In this document: positions 53,297 through 62,960 of the stretch, in pieces
How positions within the stretch are numbered: position 1 is the first letter of the stretch
How the letters are laid out: every line of letters starts with the position of its first letter
Assembly (NCBI GenBank): GCA_022340185.1
Contig: JAJDOK010000044.1
Coordinates: 19,124-83,123, forward strand
Reading direction: 5' to 3'
DNA: 64,000 nt
Source: Salaquimonas sp.
GTDB lineage: Bacteria > Pseudomonadota > Alphaproteobacteria > Rhizobiales > Rhizobiaceae
Notes under the pieces: model-generated
What the model saw: only the letters and a program-made list of their open reading frames with translations
Databases searched by the model: none
Told to the model about the DNA's origin: nothing
Position numbers and translations under genes: made by a program

Positions 53297-56017
53297 ATGA
53301 ATGGCATGGACACGCAACGAGACCTCCCGGCCGGCCCCGGCACAGCGGTATTTTTCAGCTTTTCCGGAGTTCCGGAAGTCGCGACCGGGCCGCGATTCCA
53401 GTGGGCGATCGGCGAACTTCGAACCCGGCTCGGTGAACGGGGTATGACGCTCCAGCCGATGGAATCCGCATCGCCCGATCGGCGGAAGGGAACCGAAATC
53501 CGTATCGCCCTGTCGCGGGATGAGGCGAGTTCTCAATCTGCCGCGCGCGGTGGCATCGAACTTCCCGGTACACCGGAATCCTTCGCGATCTTCCGTGTTC
53601 CGGAAGAAGACGTGGATCGCCTCTACGTTTACGGCGCGGATATGCGCGGCCTGATCTACGCGCTCACCGAACTGGCGGACCGCGTGCGTTATGGCGCGAA
53701 TGTCTTGACCGAGCTCGAATTCGCCGCGCCGCTGCTGGAAACGCCGACCGCGAAGGTCCGCTCCATTTCGAAATGCTTCGTGAGCGAGATCGAGGACCTG
53801 CCATGGTTTCATGACCGGGAAGGGTGGGAAGACTATCTCACCGCGCTGGCGACCCATCGGTTCAACCGCTTCTCACTGACCTTCGGCATGCAATACAATT
53901 ATCCCTACGGCAACGAGTTCATGTCGGATGTCTATCTGCATCTGGCCTATCCGTTTCTGGTTTCCGTTCCGGGATACGCGGTTTCGATCTCGAACCTGAG
54001 CGAGGAAGAACGACGCCAGAACCTCGAAACCCTGCAATTCATCGGCTGCGAGGCCAACCGGCGCGGGCTTGATTTCCAGCTGGCGCTGTGGACCCAGAGC
54101 TACGATTTCGACGATTGCCCGAATGCGAAACACCAGATCGCGGGCCTCGGGCCGGACAACATCGCGTTGTACTGCCGGGATGCCCTGGCGCTTCTCCTGA
54201 AGGAAGTGCCGCAGATCAGCGGCCTGACCCTGCGCGTTCACGTCGAATGCGGCATTCCCGAAGGCGACTACGATTTCTGGCGCATCTATTTCGAGGCGGT
54301 GAAGGGAGCGGGCCGCCCGATCCGGCTCGACCTCCACGCGAAGGGGATCGACGACGAGATGATCGATGTCGCGCTTGCCACCGGCATGCCGGTCGGCATT
54401 TCGCCGAAATACACCTCCGAGCATCTGGGCCTGCCCTATCATCAAACCTCCATCCGCGCGCTGGAAATGCCGCCGCGCGACGACATGCCGGCTGCGGCAG
54501 GCCGGGACATGACGACGCTCTATTCCGGCGAGGACGCCGAAAGGCACGCCCGCAAGTGGAGGTTCTCCGAAGGCTCGCGCAAATTCATGCGCTACAGCTA
54601 TGGCGACCTTCTGCGCGAGAACCGGCCCTACGCCATCATGTTCCGCATCTGGCCGGGCACGACACGCATATTGTTGTGGGGCGATCCTGCGCTTGCAGGC
54701 GGCTATGGCCGCAACGCCACCTTCTGCGGGGCCGAGGGCATCGAGCTGTGCGAGCCGCTTTCCTTCAAGGGACGCATGGGCACCGGCATCGCCGGCAGCC
54801 GCACCGGCTACCGGGGAAAATACCGGCTGTTCCGCCACGACTGGCAGAAGTTCGAATACACCTACCGGGTCTGGGGGCGGTCGCTGTTCGATCCGGAGGC
54901 CGACCCGCAAGTATTCCGGCGTTTTCTGGTCTCGAAATACGGAGAGGCCGGTGACACTTGCGGCAGGGCGCTGGCGAGCGCCAGCCGCATCCTGCCCCTG
55001 ATCACGCTCGCCCACACGCCGACGGCCTCGAACAATTCCTACTGGCCCGAAATGTACGAGAACATGTCGCTCGTGCATGCTGCGCCGCAACTGCCCTACG
55101 GATACGAACTGCCAAGGCCTTCGCGGTTCGGCACCGTCGGCTCCTGCGATCCGCAATTGTTCATGTCGCCGGCCGAATTCGCCTCATGCCTGCACGAGGA
55201 CAGGGGGGTCGACCGGATCGCGCCCCTGACCTGGGCCAACTGGCTCGAACGGCTCGCACTTGAGGCCTCGACCAAAATGGCCCACGCCCTGTCCGCGTCG
55301 GGCGATCCGGGAGACGAACTGTTCCTCGTTTCCGTCGATGTGACCATCCTCGCTTCCATCGGCCGGTTCTTCGCCGCCAAGGTGCGCGCTGCCACCTTCT
55401 GGGAATATTTCCTGCTCTCAGGTGACGAAGACTCGGCGAGGCTGGCGCTGGATCACTATCGCAGGGCGCGCAACGCCTGGGCCGAAGCCGCAAAGGTCTG
55501 CCGGGATGTCTACCTCCCCGACAGCACCTATGGGCCGCACTCCTGGCTGCGCGGGCGCTGGGACGACCGCCTGCCGGCCATCGAACGCGACATTGCGGAT
55601 ATGGAGGCGATGATCTCGCAAAGCGCGCAGCGGCCGGCGTCCGAACCGGATATGCACCATTTGCAGCGGATCGGGGACTGGCAGGCTTCGCAGGTTTTTG
55701 GTTGCCGCCACACGCCGCCGGAAGGTTTCGCGCATGGCGAAGCAGTCGAAATCTCGCTCATACCTCCCGGCGAGTCTCATCAGGAAATCATCCTGCACTA
55801 TCGCCATGTCGATCAGTCGCAACCATGGTGCCGCATCGCCATGACGTGGCAGGACGGCGCATACCGGGCCATCATTCCCGCCGGATACACCGACGCCCCG
55901 TTTCCGCTTCAGTATTATTTCGAAATCCGCGACAGCGACGTCTCTTCATTTCATCCCGGTCTCGGGGGCGATGTTAGCGCCACGCCGTACTTCGTTCTGG
56001 AAGGCCGCAGGGCTTAG
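53297..56017 (+). CDS. Putative glycoside-hydrolase-like protein (906 aa), family not identified
   Basis: No signal peptide, so probably cytosolic. The N-terminal ~150 residues look like the alpha/beta domain that precedes GH20/GH67/GH115 barrels (V-Y-G-A-D-M-R-G-L-I-Y-A-L-T-E-L at ~113). Residues ~155-450 look like a TIM barrel (H-R-F-N-R-F-S-L-T-F, L-R-V-H-V-E-C-G-I-P-E-G-D at ~316, R-L-D-L-H-A-K-G). A helical region follows, and the end (~795-906) is a beta-sandwich-like domain (P-F-P-L-Q-Y-Y-F-E-I-R-D). Candidate acids include the Glu of V-E-C-G. I cannot name substrate or family. No transporter is adjacent. Confidence 0.55.
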   Translation: MNGMDTQRDLPAGPGTAVFFSFSGVPEVATGPRFQWAIGELRTRLGERGMTLQPMESASPDRRKGTEIRIALSRDEASSQSAARGGIELPGTPESFAIFRVPEEDVDRLYVYGADMRGLIYALTELADRVRYGANVLTELEFAAPLLETPTAKVRSISKCFVSEIEDLPWFHDREGWEDYLTALATHRFNRFSLTFGMQYNYPYGNEFMSDVYLHLAYPFLVSVPGYAVSISNLSEEERRQNLETLQFIGCEANRRGLDFQLALWTQSYDFDDCPNAKHQIAGLGPDNIALYCRDALALLLKEVPQISGLTLRVHVECGIPEGDYDFWRIYFEAVKGAGRPIRLDLHAKGIDDEMIDVALATGMPVGISPKYTSEHLGLPYHQTSIRALEMPPRDDMPAAAGRDMTTLYSGEDAERHARKWRFSEGSRKFMRYSYGDLLRENRPYAIMFRIWPGTTRILLWGDPALAGGYGRNATFCGAEGIELCEPLSFKGRMGTGIAGSRTGYRGKYRLFRHDWQKFEYTYRVWGRSLFDPEADPQVFRRFLVSKYGEAGDTCGRALASASRILPLITLAHTPTASNNSYWPEMYENMSLVHAAPQLPYGYELPRPSRFGTVGSCDPQLFMSPAEFASCLHEDRGVDRIAPLTWANWLERLALEASTKMAHALSASGDPGDELFLVSVDVTILASIGRFFAAKVRAATFWEYFLLSGDEDSARLALDHYRRARNAWAEAAKVCRDVYLPDSTYGPHSWLRGRWDDRLPAIERDIADMEAMISQSAQRPASEPDMHHLQRIGDWQASQVFGCRHTPPEGFAHGEAVEISLIPPGESHQEIILHYRHVDQSQPWCRIAMTWQDGAYRAIIPAGYTDAPFPLQYYFEIRDSDVSSFHPGLGGDVSATPYFVLEGRRA

Positions 56018-56161
56018 GCCTCACTTGATGTAAGCAGGCGGCACCTGCAAGCGAGTCGCGCGAACAACAGGCGAGGAGCACCAGCGACCGAAGAGGCCGC
56101 CGGGCCGGTCAGGCCCGCCCCATCGGAGCCGTGAGCGAAGCGAAATTGCCGTGAGAAAAAA

Positions 56162-56236
<75 letters not shown>

Positions 56237-56442
56237 ATCCGGTCAAGGATGGCGAGGCCGCTAGGCGCGGTCTCAAATCGCGTGGCTTTTGCCACATGCC
56301 GCCGCCCGGCGCAAGAACGCTTCTGACGGCATTTGTTCATGTCCCTCGCTGGGTTCACATCAGTTCCGCGTCAAGGGACGTGCCGTCTTTCGGCCCGATT
56401 TGGCTGTTCAATGGAAACGCTCGGCAAGGGGACGGCAACTGG

Positions 56443-56637
56443 ATGAAGGACAAGTCGGAGCGCGCCGAACGGTTGGGCGCTGCATTGCGCGCCAATCTGA
56501 GGCGGCGCAAGCAGACCGCCGGGCCGGACCGGATTCTGCCCGGCGATGAAACGGCCGACACGCTGCGCCGCCGCGCCGATCCGCTGTCGCCTTCGTCCCC
56601 TGAACGTGAAAGGGAGCGGGACAAGGCAGACGACTGA
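56443..56637 (+). CDS. Small conserved charged protein upstream of murA
   Basis: 64 residues, strongly charged (M-K-D-K-S-E-R-A-E-R-L-G-A-A-L-R-A-N-L and a C-terminal E-R-E-R-E-R-D-K-A-D-D). It resembles the small uncharacterised protein found just before murA in many rhizobia. It lies 120 bases before murA. No domain known. The ATG at 56443 gives that N-terminus. Confidence 0.6.
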   Translation: MKDKSERAERLGAALRANLRRRKQTAGPDRILPGDETADTLRRRADPLSPSSPERERERDKADD

Positions 56638-56757
56638 TCGTTATCGGCTTGCAGGTCGGGCTTGCAGGCAGGGTTTGCCGGGCAAACTTGCCGCAGAGGT
56701 TGGATCGGAGTATCCCGGTCCGCTTGAACGAACGTAAATACCGGGGAAGACGGGTTC

Positions 56758-58047
56758 ATGGACAATATCGTGGTCGAGGGCGGAGCGCGGCTGAATGGCG
56801 TGATCGCCATTTCAGGCGCCAAGAACGCGGCACTGCCCCTGATGATCGCCTCGCTGCTCACCGATGAGCCGCTGATTCTCGAAAACGTGCCGCATCTGGC
56901 CGACGTCGAACTGCTCATCCGCATCCTCACCAATCACGGCGTCGACTATCACGTCGAGGGCAAGCGCCATGGCCAGAACGGCACCGAGGGCCGTACCATC
57001 CATTTCCGCGCAGGCCAGATCGTCGACACAATCGCGCCCTATGAGTTCGTCTCGCGCATGCGCGCCAGCTTCTGGGTCATCGGTCCGCTGCTCGCCCGCA
57101 TGCACAAGGCGCGCGTCTCGCTGCCCGGCGGCTGCTCCATCGGCACGCGCCCGGTCGATCTGTTCATCGACAGCCTCGAGGCGCTGGGTGCGAAGATGAA
57201 TGTCGATGGCGGCTATGTCGTCGCCGAAGCCCCCGGCGGACTGAAAGGTGCGACCTACCGTTTCCCCAAGGTCTCGGTCGGCGCCACCCATGTCGCCATG
57301 ATGGCCGCCACATTGGCGGAAGGCCGCACTGAGCTGGAAAACGCCGCGCGCGAGCCCGAGATCGCCGATCTCGCCCGATGCCTCAACGCCATGGGCGCGA
57401 GGATTTCCGGCGCCGGCACATCGACCATCACCATCGACGGCGTCGCGGCGCTTGGCGGCACGCGCCACCGCGTCCTGCCTGACCGTATCGAGACCGGCAC
57501 CTATGCCATGGCCGTCGCCATGGCCGGCGGCGATGTGATGCTGGAAGGCGCCGAGGCCGGGCTGATCGAAAGCCCTATTGCCGTGCTGCGCCAGACCGGT
57601 GTCGAGATCGAGGAAAGGAATGACGGCATCCGCGTCGCCCGCAATGGCGCCGGCATCAGGCCGGTCGATGTGACGACCGAACCCTATCCCGGATTTCCGA
57701 CCGACCTTCAGGCGCAATTGATGGCGCTGATGACATGCGCCGAAGGCACCTCGCACATCACCGAGACGATTTTCGAAAACCGTTTCATGCATGTCCAGGA
57801 ACTGGCCCGCCTCGGGGCGAGAATAAATCTCGACGGCCAGACGGCGATTGTCGAGGGCGTGCCGCGGCTCAAGGGTGCGCCGGTCATGGCGACCGATCTG
57901 CGCGCCTCGGTTTCGCTGGTCATCGCGGGCCTTGCCGCCGAAGGCGAGACCACGGTCAGCCGCGTCTATCATCTCGATCGCGGTTTCGAGCGCCTCGAGG
58001 CCAAGCTTGGCGGTGTCGGCGCAAAAATCCGCCGGGTGACGGTCTGA
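56758..58047 (+). CDS. murA: UDP-N-acetylglucosamine 1-carboxyvinyltransferase
   Basis: 429-residue first committed enzyme of peptidoglycan precursor synthesis, transferring enolpyruvate from PEP to UDP-GlcNAc in the cytosol. N-terminal [10 protein letters not shown] holds the catalytic Lys/Asn, and [14 protein letters not shown] carries the active-site Cys that fosfomycin alkylates. Length is standard. It heads the conserved block with hisD and infA. Confidence 0.95.
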   Translation: MDNIVVEGGARLNGVIAISGAKNAALPLMIASLLTDEPLILENVPHLADVELLIRILTNHGVDYHVEGKRHGQNGTEGRTIHFRAGQIVDTIAPYEFVSRMRASFWVIGPLLARMHKARVSLPGGCSIGTRPVDLFIDSLEALGAKMNVDGGYVVAEAPGGLKGATYRFPKVSVGATHVAMMAATLAEGRTELENAAREPEIADLARCLNAMGARISGAGTSTITIDGVAALGGTRHRVLPDRIETGTYAMAVAMAGGDVMLEGAEAGLIESPIAVLRQTGVEIEERNDGIRVARNGAGIRPVDVTTEPYPGFPTDLQAQLMALMTCAEGTSHITETIFENRFMHVQELARLGARINLDGQTAIVEGVPRLKGAPVMATDLRASVSLVIAGLAAEGETTVSRVYHLDRGFERLEAKLGGVGAKIRRVTV

Positions 58048-58077
58048 AACCGCTGCATCCATTTGTTGCCAGCGGTT
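58048..58077 (+). terminator. Hairpin after murA
   Basis: AACCGCTG-N14-CAGCGGTT begins at the base after the murA stop. The 8-base stem is perfect but no T run follows, so termination would be partial. Confidence 0.35.
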
Positions 58078-58168
58078 GCGTGTAAAGCTGAAACTCAATA
58101 ACTAGACGCCATATGTTATTGCACCGGGCCGGGGTCTGCGCGGCAAAATCGCCGGCCAAGCCGGCCGT

Positions 58169-58612
58169 ATGGTTGAAAGCATGAAGCGTCTGCGACTCGT
58201 TGCCCTGGACACCGAGGATCTCTCGGTTATTTCCGCCCATTGTCAGGACGCCGTCTTGAAACCGGGCGACATTCGCTATTTTCCCGCCGAACACAAGCTG
58301 ATCGTGTCGATGAACCGCTTTGCCTGGGAACTGGTGGATCAGGCCAGACAGCCTTATGAACGCCGCCGTGCTGCGCTTCATTTCGCCAGGGTGAACAAGG
58401 TTTCGACCCTCGGCATAGACCGCACGGCTTCCGATCAGGTTCTTTCGCTGCTGGCGATCACGTTCACCGAAGGCGAGGCGCCATCCGGCGTGATCGAATT
58501 CGTTTTCGCCGGCGATGCCGGCATTCGCCTCGAAGTTGAGTGCATCGAGGCGCAACTGACCGATATGCCGGCCTCCTGGGAGGCCGGTTCAAAGCCGAAA
58601 CACGAAGTTTGA
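58169..58612 (+). CDS. DUF2948 family protein
   Basis: 147 residues with the family pattern L-R-L-V-A-L-D-T-E-D-L-S-V-I-S-A-H-C-Q-D-A-V and the F-A-W-E segment. Uncharacterised but almost always between murA and hisD in Rhizobiales. The start may be ATG 58169 or the in-frame ATG 58181; neither has a strong ribosome site. Confidence 0.85.
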   Translation: MVESMKRLRLVALDTEDLSVISAHCQDAVLKPGDIRYFPAEHKLIVSMNRFAWELVDQARQPYERRRAALHFARVNKVSTLGIDRTASDQVLSLLAITFTEGEAPSGVIEFVFAGDAGIRLEVECIEAQLTDMPASWEAGSKPKHEV

Positions 58613-58669
58613 GTTGGAAACGGGCGTCAGCCGCAACCAGTCACGTTTGTGCCGCGTTTGGAGAAACCC

Positions 58670-59974
58670 ATGGTATTGCGACTCGACGCAGACAAGCCCG
58701 ATTTCGCCAGCCGCTTCGCCACGCTGCTCGCCGAAAAGCGCGAGGCTTCCGCCGATGTCGACGCGGCGGTGCGCTCGATCATAGCCGATATGCGCGAGCG
58801 TGGTGACGAGGCGCTGATCGACTATACCGAGCGCTTCGACCGCATGAAGGTGAGCGCCAGTGGTCTCAGGATCGGCGAAGATGAGATCGCATCTGCTGTC
58901 GCTGCCGTCGATGCTGAGACGCTGGCGGCGCTGGAACTCGCCTGTGAGCGCATCAGGGCGCATCACGCGCGCCAGATGCCGGCCGACGAGCGTTACACCG
59001 ATGCGCTCGGCGTCGAGCTCGGCTCGCGCTGGACCCCGGTCGAATCGGTAGGGCTCTACGTACCGGGCGGCACGGCGAATTATCCAAGCTCCGTGCTCAT
59101 GAACGCCGTTCCCGCCGCAGTTGCCGGGGTGAAGCGCATCGTCATGGTGGTGCCGACGCCCGACGGTGTGATGAACCCGTTGGTGCTTGCCGCCGCCAAC
59201 ATGGCCGGCGTCCACGAAATCTACCGCGTCGGTGGCGCCCAGGCCGTTGCCGCACTCGCCTACGGCACCCACACGATTGCTCCGGTCGCCAAGATCGTCG
59301 GCCCAGGCAATGCCTATGTGGCGGCCGCCAAGCGTCAGGTTTTCGGCACCGTCGGCATCGACATGATTGCCGGCCCGTCCGAGGTACTGGTGGTCGCCGA
59401 CGCCGAGAACGATCCCGACTGGATCGCCGCCGACCTGCTTGCCCAGGCCGAACACGATGCAAGCGCGCAGTCGATCCTGATCACTGATTCCCCCGATCTG
59501 GCCGATGCGGTGTGCGAAGCTGTCGAAACGCAATTGAAAACCCTGCCGCGTGGCGGGATCGCCGGCGAAAGCTGGGCGAATTTCGGTGCGGTCATCATCG
59601 TCGGCGATCTGGTGCAGGCCGCCTCCCTGGTCGATCGTGTCGCGCCGGAACATCTGGAGATCGCCACCACCGATCCTGAATCGTTTCTGGAGAAGGTGAA
59701 CAATGCCGGCGCCGTATTCCTCGGCCGTTATACGCCCGAGGCGATTGGCGACTATGTCGCTGGTTCCAACCACGTTCTGCCGACGGCGCGTTCGGCGCGC
59801 TTTTCCTCCGGCCTGTCGGTGCTTGACTATCTCAAGCGAACCTCCATCCTCAGATGCGGTCCCGATCAGCTTGCTGCGATCGGTCCGGCCGCGGTGACGC
59901 TGGCGGGTGCGGAAGGCCTTGCCGCGCATGCCCGATCCGTCACCATCAGGACCAATCGCGGCCGATCCGGATAA
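58670..59974 (+). CDS. hisD: Histidinol dehydrogenase
   Basis: 434-residue zinc enzyme that oxidises L-histidinol to histidine in two NAD steps. Motifs: V-P-G-G-T-A-N-Y-P-S-S-V-L-M-N, G-G-A-Q-A-V-A-A-L-A-Y-G-T, D-M-I-A-G-P-S-E-V-L-V-V-A-D and A-E-H-D-A-S-A-Q-S (zinc/catalytic His, Gln). GGAG precedes the ATG at 58670. Isolated from other his genes, as usual in this block. Confidence 0.95.
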   Translation: MVLRLDADKPDFASRFATLLAEKREASADVDAAVRSIIADMRERGDEALIDYTERFDRMKVSASGLRIGEDEIASAVAAVDAETLAALELACERIRAHHARQMPADERYTDALGVELGSRWTPVESVGLYVPGGTANYPSSVLMNAVPAAVAGVKRIVMVVPTPDGVMNPLVLAAANMAGVHEIYRVGGAQAVAALAYGTHTIAPVAKIVGPGNAYVAAAKRQVFGTVGIDMIAGPSEVLVVADAENDPDWIAADLLAQAEHDASAQSILITDSPDLADAVCEAVETQLKTLPRGGIAGESWANFGAVIIVGDLVQAASLVDRVAPEHLEIATTDPESFLEKVNNAGAVFLGRYTPEAIGDYVAGSNHVLPTARSARFSSGLSVLDYLKRTSILRCGPDQLAAIGPAAVTLAGAEGLAAHARSVTIRTNRGRSG

Positions 59975-60007
59975 ACCCGGCCGGAGCCCCCACTGGAGCC
60001 GAAGGTA

Positions 60008-60496
60008 TTGTCGCAGGAGACGAATCCGCAGAACCGGCTGATCGACGTGGTCCTGGACGAAAACTCCATCGGCCAGGGCACGCCCGACGTCGAGCATGAG
60101 CGCGCTGTCGCCATATTCGACCTGATCGAGGAGAATTCTTTCCATCCCGCTGGCGACGACAATGGCGGCCCCTACCGGTTGCGGCTGTCGGTCGTGGAAA
60201 AGCGGCTCGTGTTCGAGATCACACGCGACAACGGTGATCCGGTGATCACCCACATGCTCTCGCTCACCCCTTTCAAGCGGGTGATCAAGGACTATTTCAT
60301 GATCTGCGAGAGCTATTACGAGGCGATCCGCTCGGCCACGCCGAGCCAGATCGAGGCGATCGACATGGGCCGTCGCGGACTGCACAATGACGGCACCCAG
60401 ACCCTGAAGGATCGTCTCGACGGCAAGATCGAGATGGATTTCGACACCGCGCGCCGCCTGTTCACGCTGATCTGCGTCCTGCATTGGCGTGGTTAG
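60008..60496 (+). CDS. UPF0262 family protein
   Basis: 162 residues, well conserved in alphaproteobacteria ([32 protein letters not shown]). Function unknown. It starts with TTG at 60008 after GAAGG and lies between hisD and the phosphatase gene. Confidence 0.88.
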   Translation: MSQETNPQNRLIDVVLDENSIGQGTPDVEHERAVAIFDLIEENSFHPAGDDNGGPYRLRLSVVEKRLVFEITRDNGDPVITHMLSLTPFKRVIKDYFMICESYYEAIRSATPSQIEAIDMGRRGLHNDGTQTLKDRLDGKIEMDFDTARRLFTLICVLHWRG

Positions 60497-60503
60497 GCGG
60501 GCG

Positions 60504-60965
60504 ATGGCGCAGGACAGCGGGGAGGTGGTCAAAGCGCAGGCCGAACGGCCCGCTTCGGTGTTGTTCGTCTGCGCCATGAACGCCATCCGCTCGCCCATGG
60601 CCGAATATTTGACGCGTCACATTTTCGGCGATCAGATCTACGTCGAATCGGCCGGCGTGCAGGCGGGAAACCGCGATCCTTTCGCCGAAGCGGTGATGGC
60701 CGAAGCCGGCATGCCGTTCGGCGAGCACACGCCCTCGACGCTCGACGATCTCGCCGACACCTATTTCGATCTCATCGTCACCCTGTCGCCAGAGGCGCAC
60801 CACCGCGCGCTGGAGATGACGCGTTCGCACGCCGTCGAAGTCGAATACTGGCCGACTTTCGACCCTTCCTCTGTGGCTGGAAACCGCGAGCAGGTGATGG
60901 CCGCCTACCGGCAATTGCGCGATACGCTGGAAAAGCGGATTCGTGCACGTTTCGCGGCCGAATGA
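60504..60965 (+). CDS. Low-molecular-weight phosphotyrosine phosphatase family protein
   Basis: 153 residues. The P-loop reads V-C-A-M-N-A-I-R-S-P, matching the C-x5-R catalytic loop, and the C-terminal region has the Y-W-P-T-F-D-P-S segment with the general-acid Asp position. It may dephosphorylate protein tyrosine or act as a thioredoxin-type arsenate reductase. The ATG at 60504 lies seven bases after the UPF0262 stop; a GTG at 60489 would overlap it. Confidence 0.82.
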   Translation: MAQDSGEVVKAQAERPASVLFVCAMNAIRSPMAEYLTRHIFGDQIYVESAGVQAGNRDPFAEAVMAEAGMPFGEHTPSTLDDLADTYFDLIVTLSPEAHHRALEMTRSHAVEVEYWPTFDPSSVAGNREQVMAAYRQLRDTLEKRIRARFAAE

Positions 60966-61305
60966 CATGCGGCGCACGGCATGCTGCCGCCATGGATCAA
61001 CCTGCGCTCGGGTGAAATCGCCCCAGCGCAGAAAAGTTGATCGCTTCTAATAAGTTGAGCATGATGTTATCCGAAAACCGGTTTCCACTTTTCGGCATCA
61101 TGCTCCTGGACACGAAAATGTGGCCGTCCTGGCTTTGCAGGTTCACAAAGCGGGCGGACTGGGATAGGTTCCCGCGAATTTTTCGGACAATTCCGGGAAA
61201 AGTGGGTCCCGGTTTTCCGTTCGGGATTGCGTAACAACAAACAACTGGGGCCGTTTGGCGTTTCCTTGAAACGATAAACGGCTCTGGACCGCTTGAAGAG
61301 GACGA
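60966..61305. other. 340-bp intergenic region upstream of infA
   Basis: No gene seen. It holds the dispersed inverted repeat at 61057-61105. The rest (61106-61305) is unremarkable and must contain the infA promoter unless infA is read from upstream. Confidence 0.5.
61057..61105. repeat. Rhizobial dispersed inverted repeat
   Basis: GAGCATGATG (61057-61066) and CATCATGCTC (61096-61105) are perfect 10-base arms. The interior, CCGAAAACCGG...CACTTTTCGG, forms further pairing (CCGAAAA/TTTTCGG). This sequence type recurs widely in Mesorhizobium/Sinorhizobium-type genomes. Confidence 0.85.
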
Positions 61306-61524
61306 ATGGCAAAGGAAGAAGTTCTTGAGTTTCCCGGCATCGTCACCGAATTGTTGCCCAATGCGACTTTTCGGGTGAAGCTGGAAAACGATCACGAGAT
61401 CATCGCGCACACTGCCGGACGCATGCGCAAGAACCGGATCAGGGTTCTGGCCGGCGACAAGGTTCTGGTTGAGATGACACCCTACGATCTGACCAAGGGA
61501 CGCATCACCTACCGTTTCAAGTAA
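61306..61524 (+). CDS. infA: Translation initiation factor IF-1
   Basis: 72-residue S1/OB-fold protein, normal length. It starts [11 protein letters not shown] and has [14 protein letters not shown] and the C-terminal K-G-R-I-T-Y-R-F-K. Binds the ribosomal A site during initiation. In the standard murA-hisD-infA-maf order, 31 bases before maf. Confidence 0.97.
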   Translation: MAKEEVLEFPGIVTELLPNATFRVKLENDHEIIAHTAGRMRKNRIRVLAGDKVLVEMTPYDLTKGRITYRFK

Positions 61525-61555
61525 TCGTCTGTTTGCCACCACGGGAAGCCGGTAA

Positions 61556-62179
61556 ATGACAGTAAGGCCGCAATTGGTGCTTGCCTCCGGCTCTCCGCGC
61601 CGCCTGCAATTGCTGCAGCAGGCCGGCATCGAGCCCGACCATCTGACCCCCGTCAATGCCGACGAAACCCCGCTGAAGGGAGAAGCGCCGCGTTCGCTTG
61701 CCAAGAGGCTGGCGAAGGAAAAGGCGGAACTGGCGCTGGAAAACGCCCGCCGGTCGCCGGAACTGCAGGGCAGCTTCATCCTCGCCGCCGACACCGTCGT
61801 CGCCCTTGGCCGCCGCATCCTGCCCAAGGCGGAGATGCTGGACCAGGCTTCGATGTGCCTGCGCCTGCTGTCGGGCCGCTCCCACCGTGTCTATACCGGC
61901 ATGACGCTCGTGACCCCGAAAGGCGCCTTCCGCAACCGGCTCGTCGAGACGCGGGTGCGTTTCAAGCGCCTGTCGCATGACGAGATGGAAGCCTATCTGG
62001 CTTCCGGCGAATGGCGCGGCAAGGCCGGCGGCTATGCCATTCAGGGCCTCGCCGGCACCTTCGTCGTCAAGCTGGTCGGTTCCTACACCAATGTCATGGG
62101 CCTGCCGCTCTACGAGACCGTCTCCCTTCTGGTGGGCGAGGACTTTCCGGTCCATTTCAACTGGTTCTCCAGGGCGTGA
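61556..62179 (+). CDS. maf: Maf-family nucleoside triphosphate pyrophosphatase
   Basis: 207 residues. L-A-S-G-S-P-R-R is the Maf signature, with A-A-D-T-V-V catalytic Asp, and G-G-Y-A-I-Q-G-L-A (substrate loop). Hydrolyses dTTP/UTP or modified pyrimidine triphosphates as a house-cleaning enzyme. It follows infA; the yacG gene expected next in many relatives is missing here. Confidence 0.92.
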   Translation: MTVRPQLVLASGSPRRLQLLQQAGIEPDHLTPVNADETPLKGEAPRSLAKRLAKEKAELALENARRSPELQGSFILAADTVVALGRRILPKAEMLDQASMCLRLLSGRSHRVYTGMTLVTPKGAFRNRLVETRVRFKRLSHDEMEAYLASGEWRGKAGGYAIQGLAGTFVVKLVGSYTNVMGLPLYETVSLLVGEDFPVHFNWFSRA

Positions 62180-62407
62180 GGCCGGTGCTGCGTTGGCCGG
62201 GCGGTATTGGTGGGTAACATTCGCGCGTGGGGAGCCGCCGGGAGACGCCTGCAGATTCGCCTGTCATTTCCGCAGTTTCCCCATCCGCTCGCCGATGCGG
62301 GATTCCATCGCGCTTTTGGCCTCCCGACCACTGGACAGGCAGGGGCCAACCGCCTATAACCGCGCACGTTTTCCAGGGTGCCGCCCGCTGGGCCGGCTTT
62401 TCCCCAT

Positions 62408-62483
62408 GCCCAGGTAGCTCAGTTGGTAGAGCAGCGGATTGAAAATCCGCGTGTCGGTGGTTCGATTCCGCCCCTGGGCACCA
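62408..62483 (+). tRNA. tRNA-Phe (GAA)
   Basis: 76 nt including encoded CCA. The acceptor stem GCCCAGG pairs with CCTGGGC, the anticodon loop TTGAAAA carries GAA, the D-arm reads AGCTCAGTTGGTAGAGC, and the T-arm has GTTCGATTC. Confidence 0.96.
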
Positions 62484-62960
62484 TCAATTTCCATTGTAAA
62501 ATCAGATTCTTGGAAGAATTCAAAGCAATCTGGGTTCGCTGCGGAATTGCACTGACGCCATTCGGAAAATTCTACGAGTTCGTGTTTCGCGCATGAGCAA
62601 CTGCCCGCGATAGCAAGTGAAGGTCTGAAAAGTGCACAGGCGGAAAACGCCACGCAATTCCACTTACGGCCCAAAGCTGCCGTCCGGTCACCGGCGGATT
62701 CAGGTACGCTGATGATCCCTTGCTGAAATTCGCCGCATTGCAAGCCGCCGTCAAATTGGGTGGACAACAAACCTTCGCGGCAAATGCGAAACAGATCGGC
62801 CGATTTCACCAATGCGAACAATGCCAATTCGCGAAGCTTGCTCAGCGCCGACAAAATGCCGCTGTTCACGAATGCCGGAAGCTGGCGTTGATCTTTCCAG
62901 GCGTCGCGAAAGAGCCAATGCAAGATACCGACCGGGAACGCACTGCAGCCCTTGCGGGCA
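62484..62960. other. ~480-bp non-coding tract after tRNA-Phe
   Basis: No credible gene on either strand. GC is visibly lower than in the neighbouring genes, and it reads like eroded coding sequence. It lies directly at the 3' end of a tRNA gene, a common integration site, but I find no second copy of the tRNA end within the window. Confidence 0.45.

Noticed and set aside
58589..60598. A 669-codon open frame antisense to hisD and UPF0262
   Set aside because: Spans two well-identified genes on the other strand and has no domain; typical high-GC shadow.
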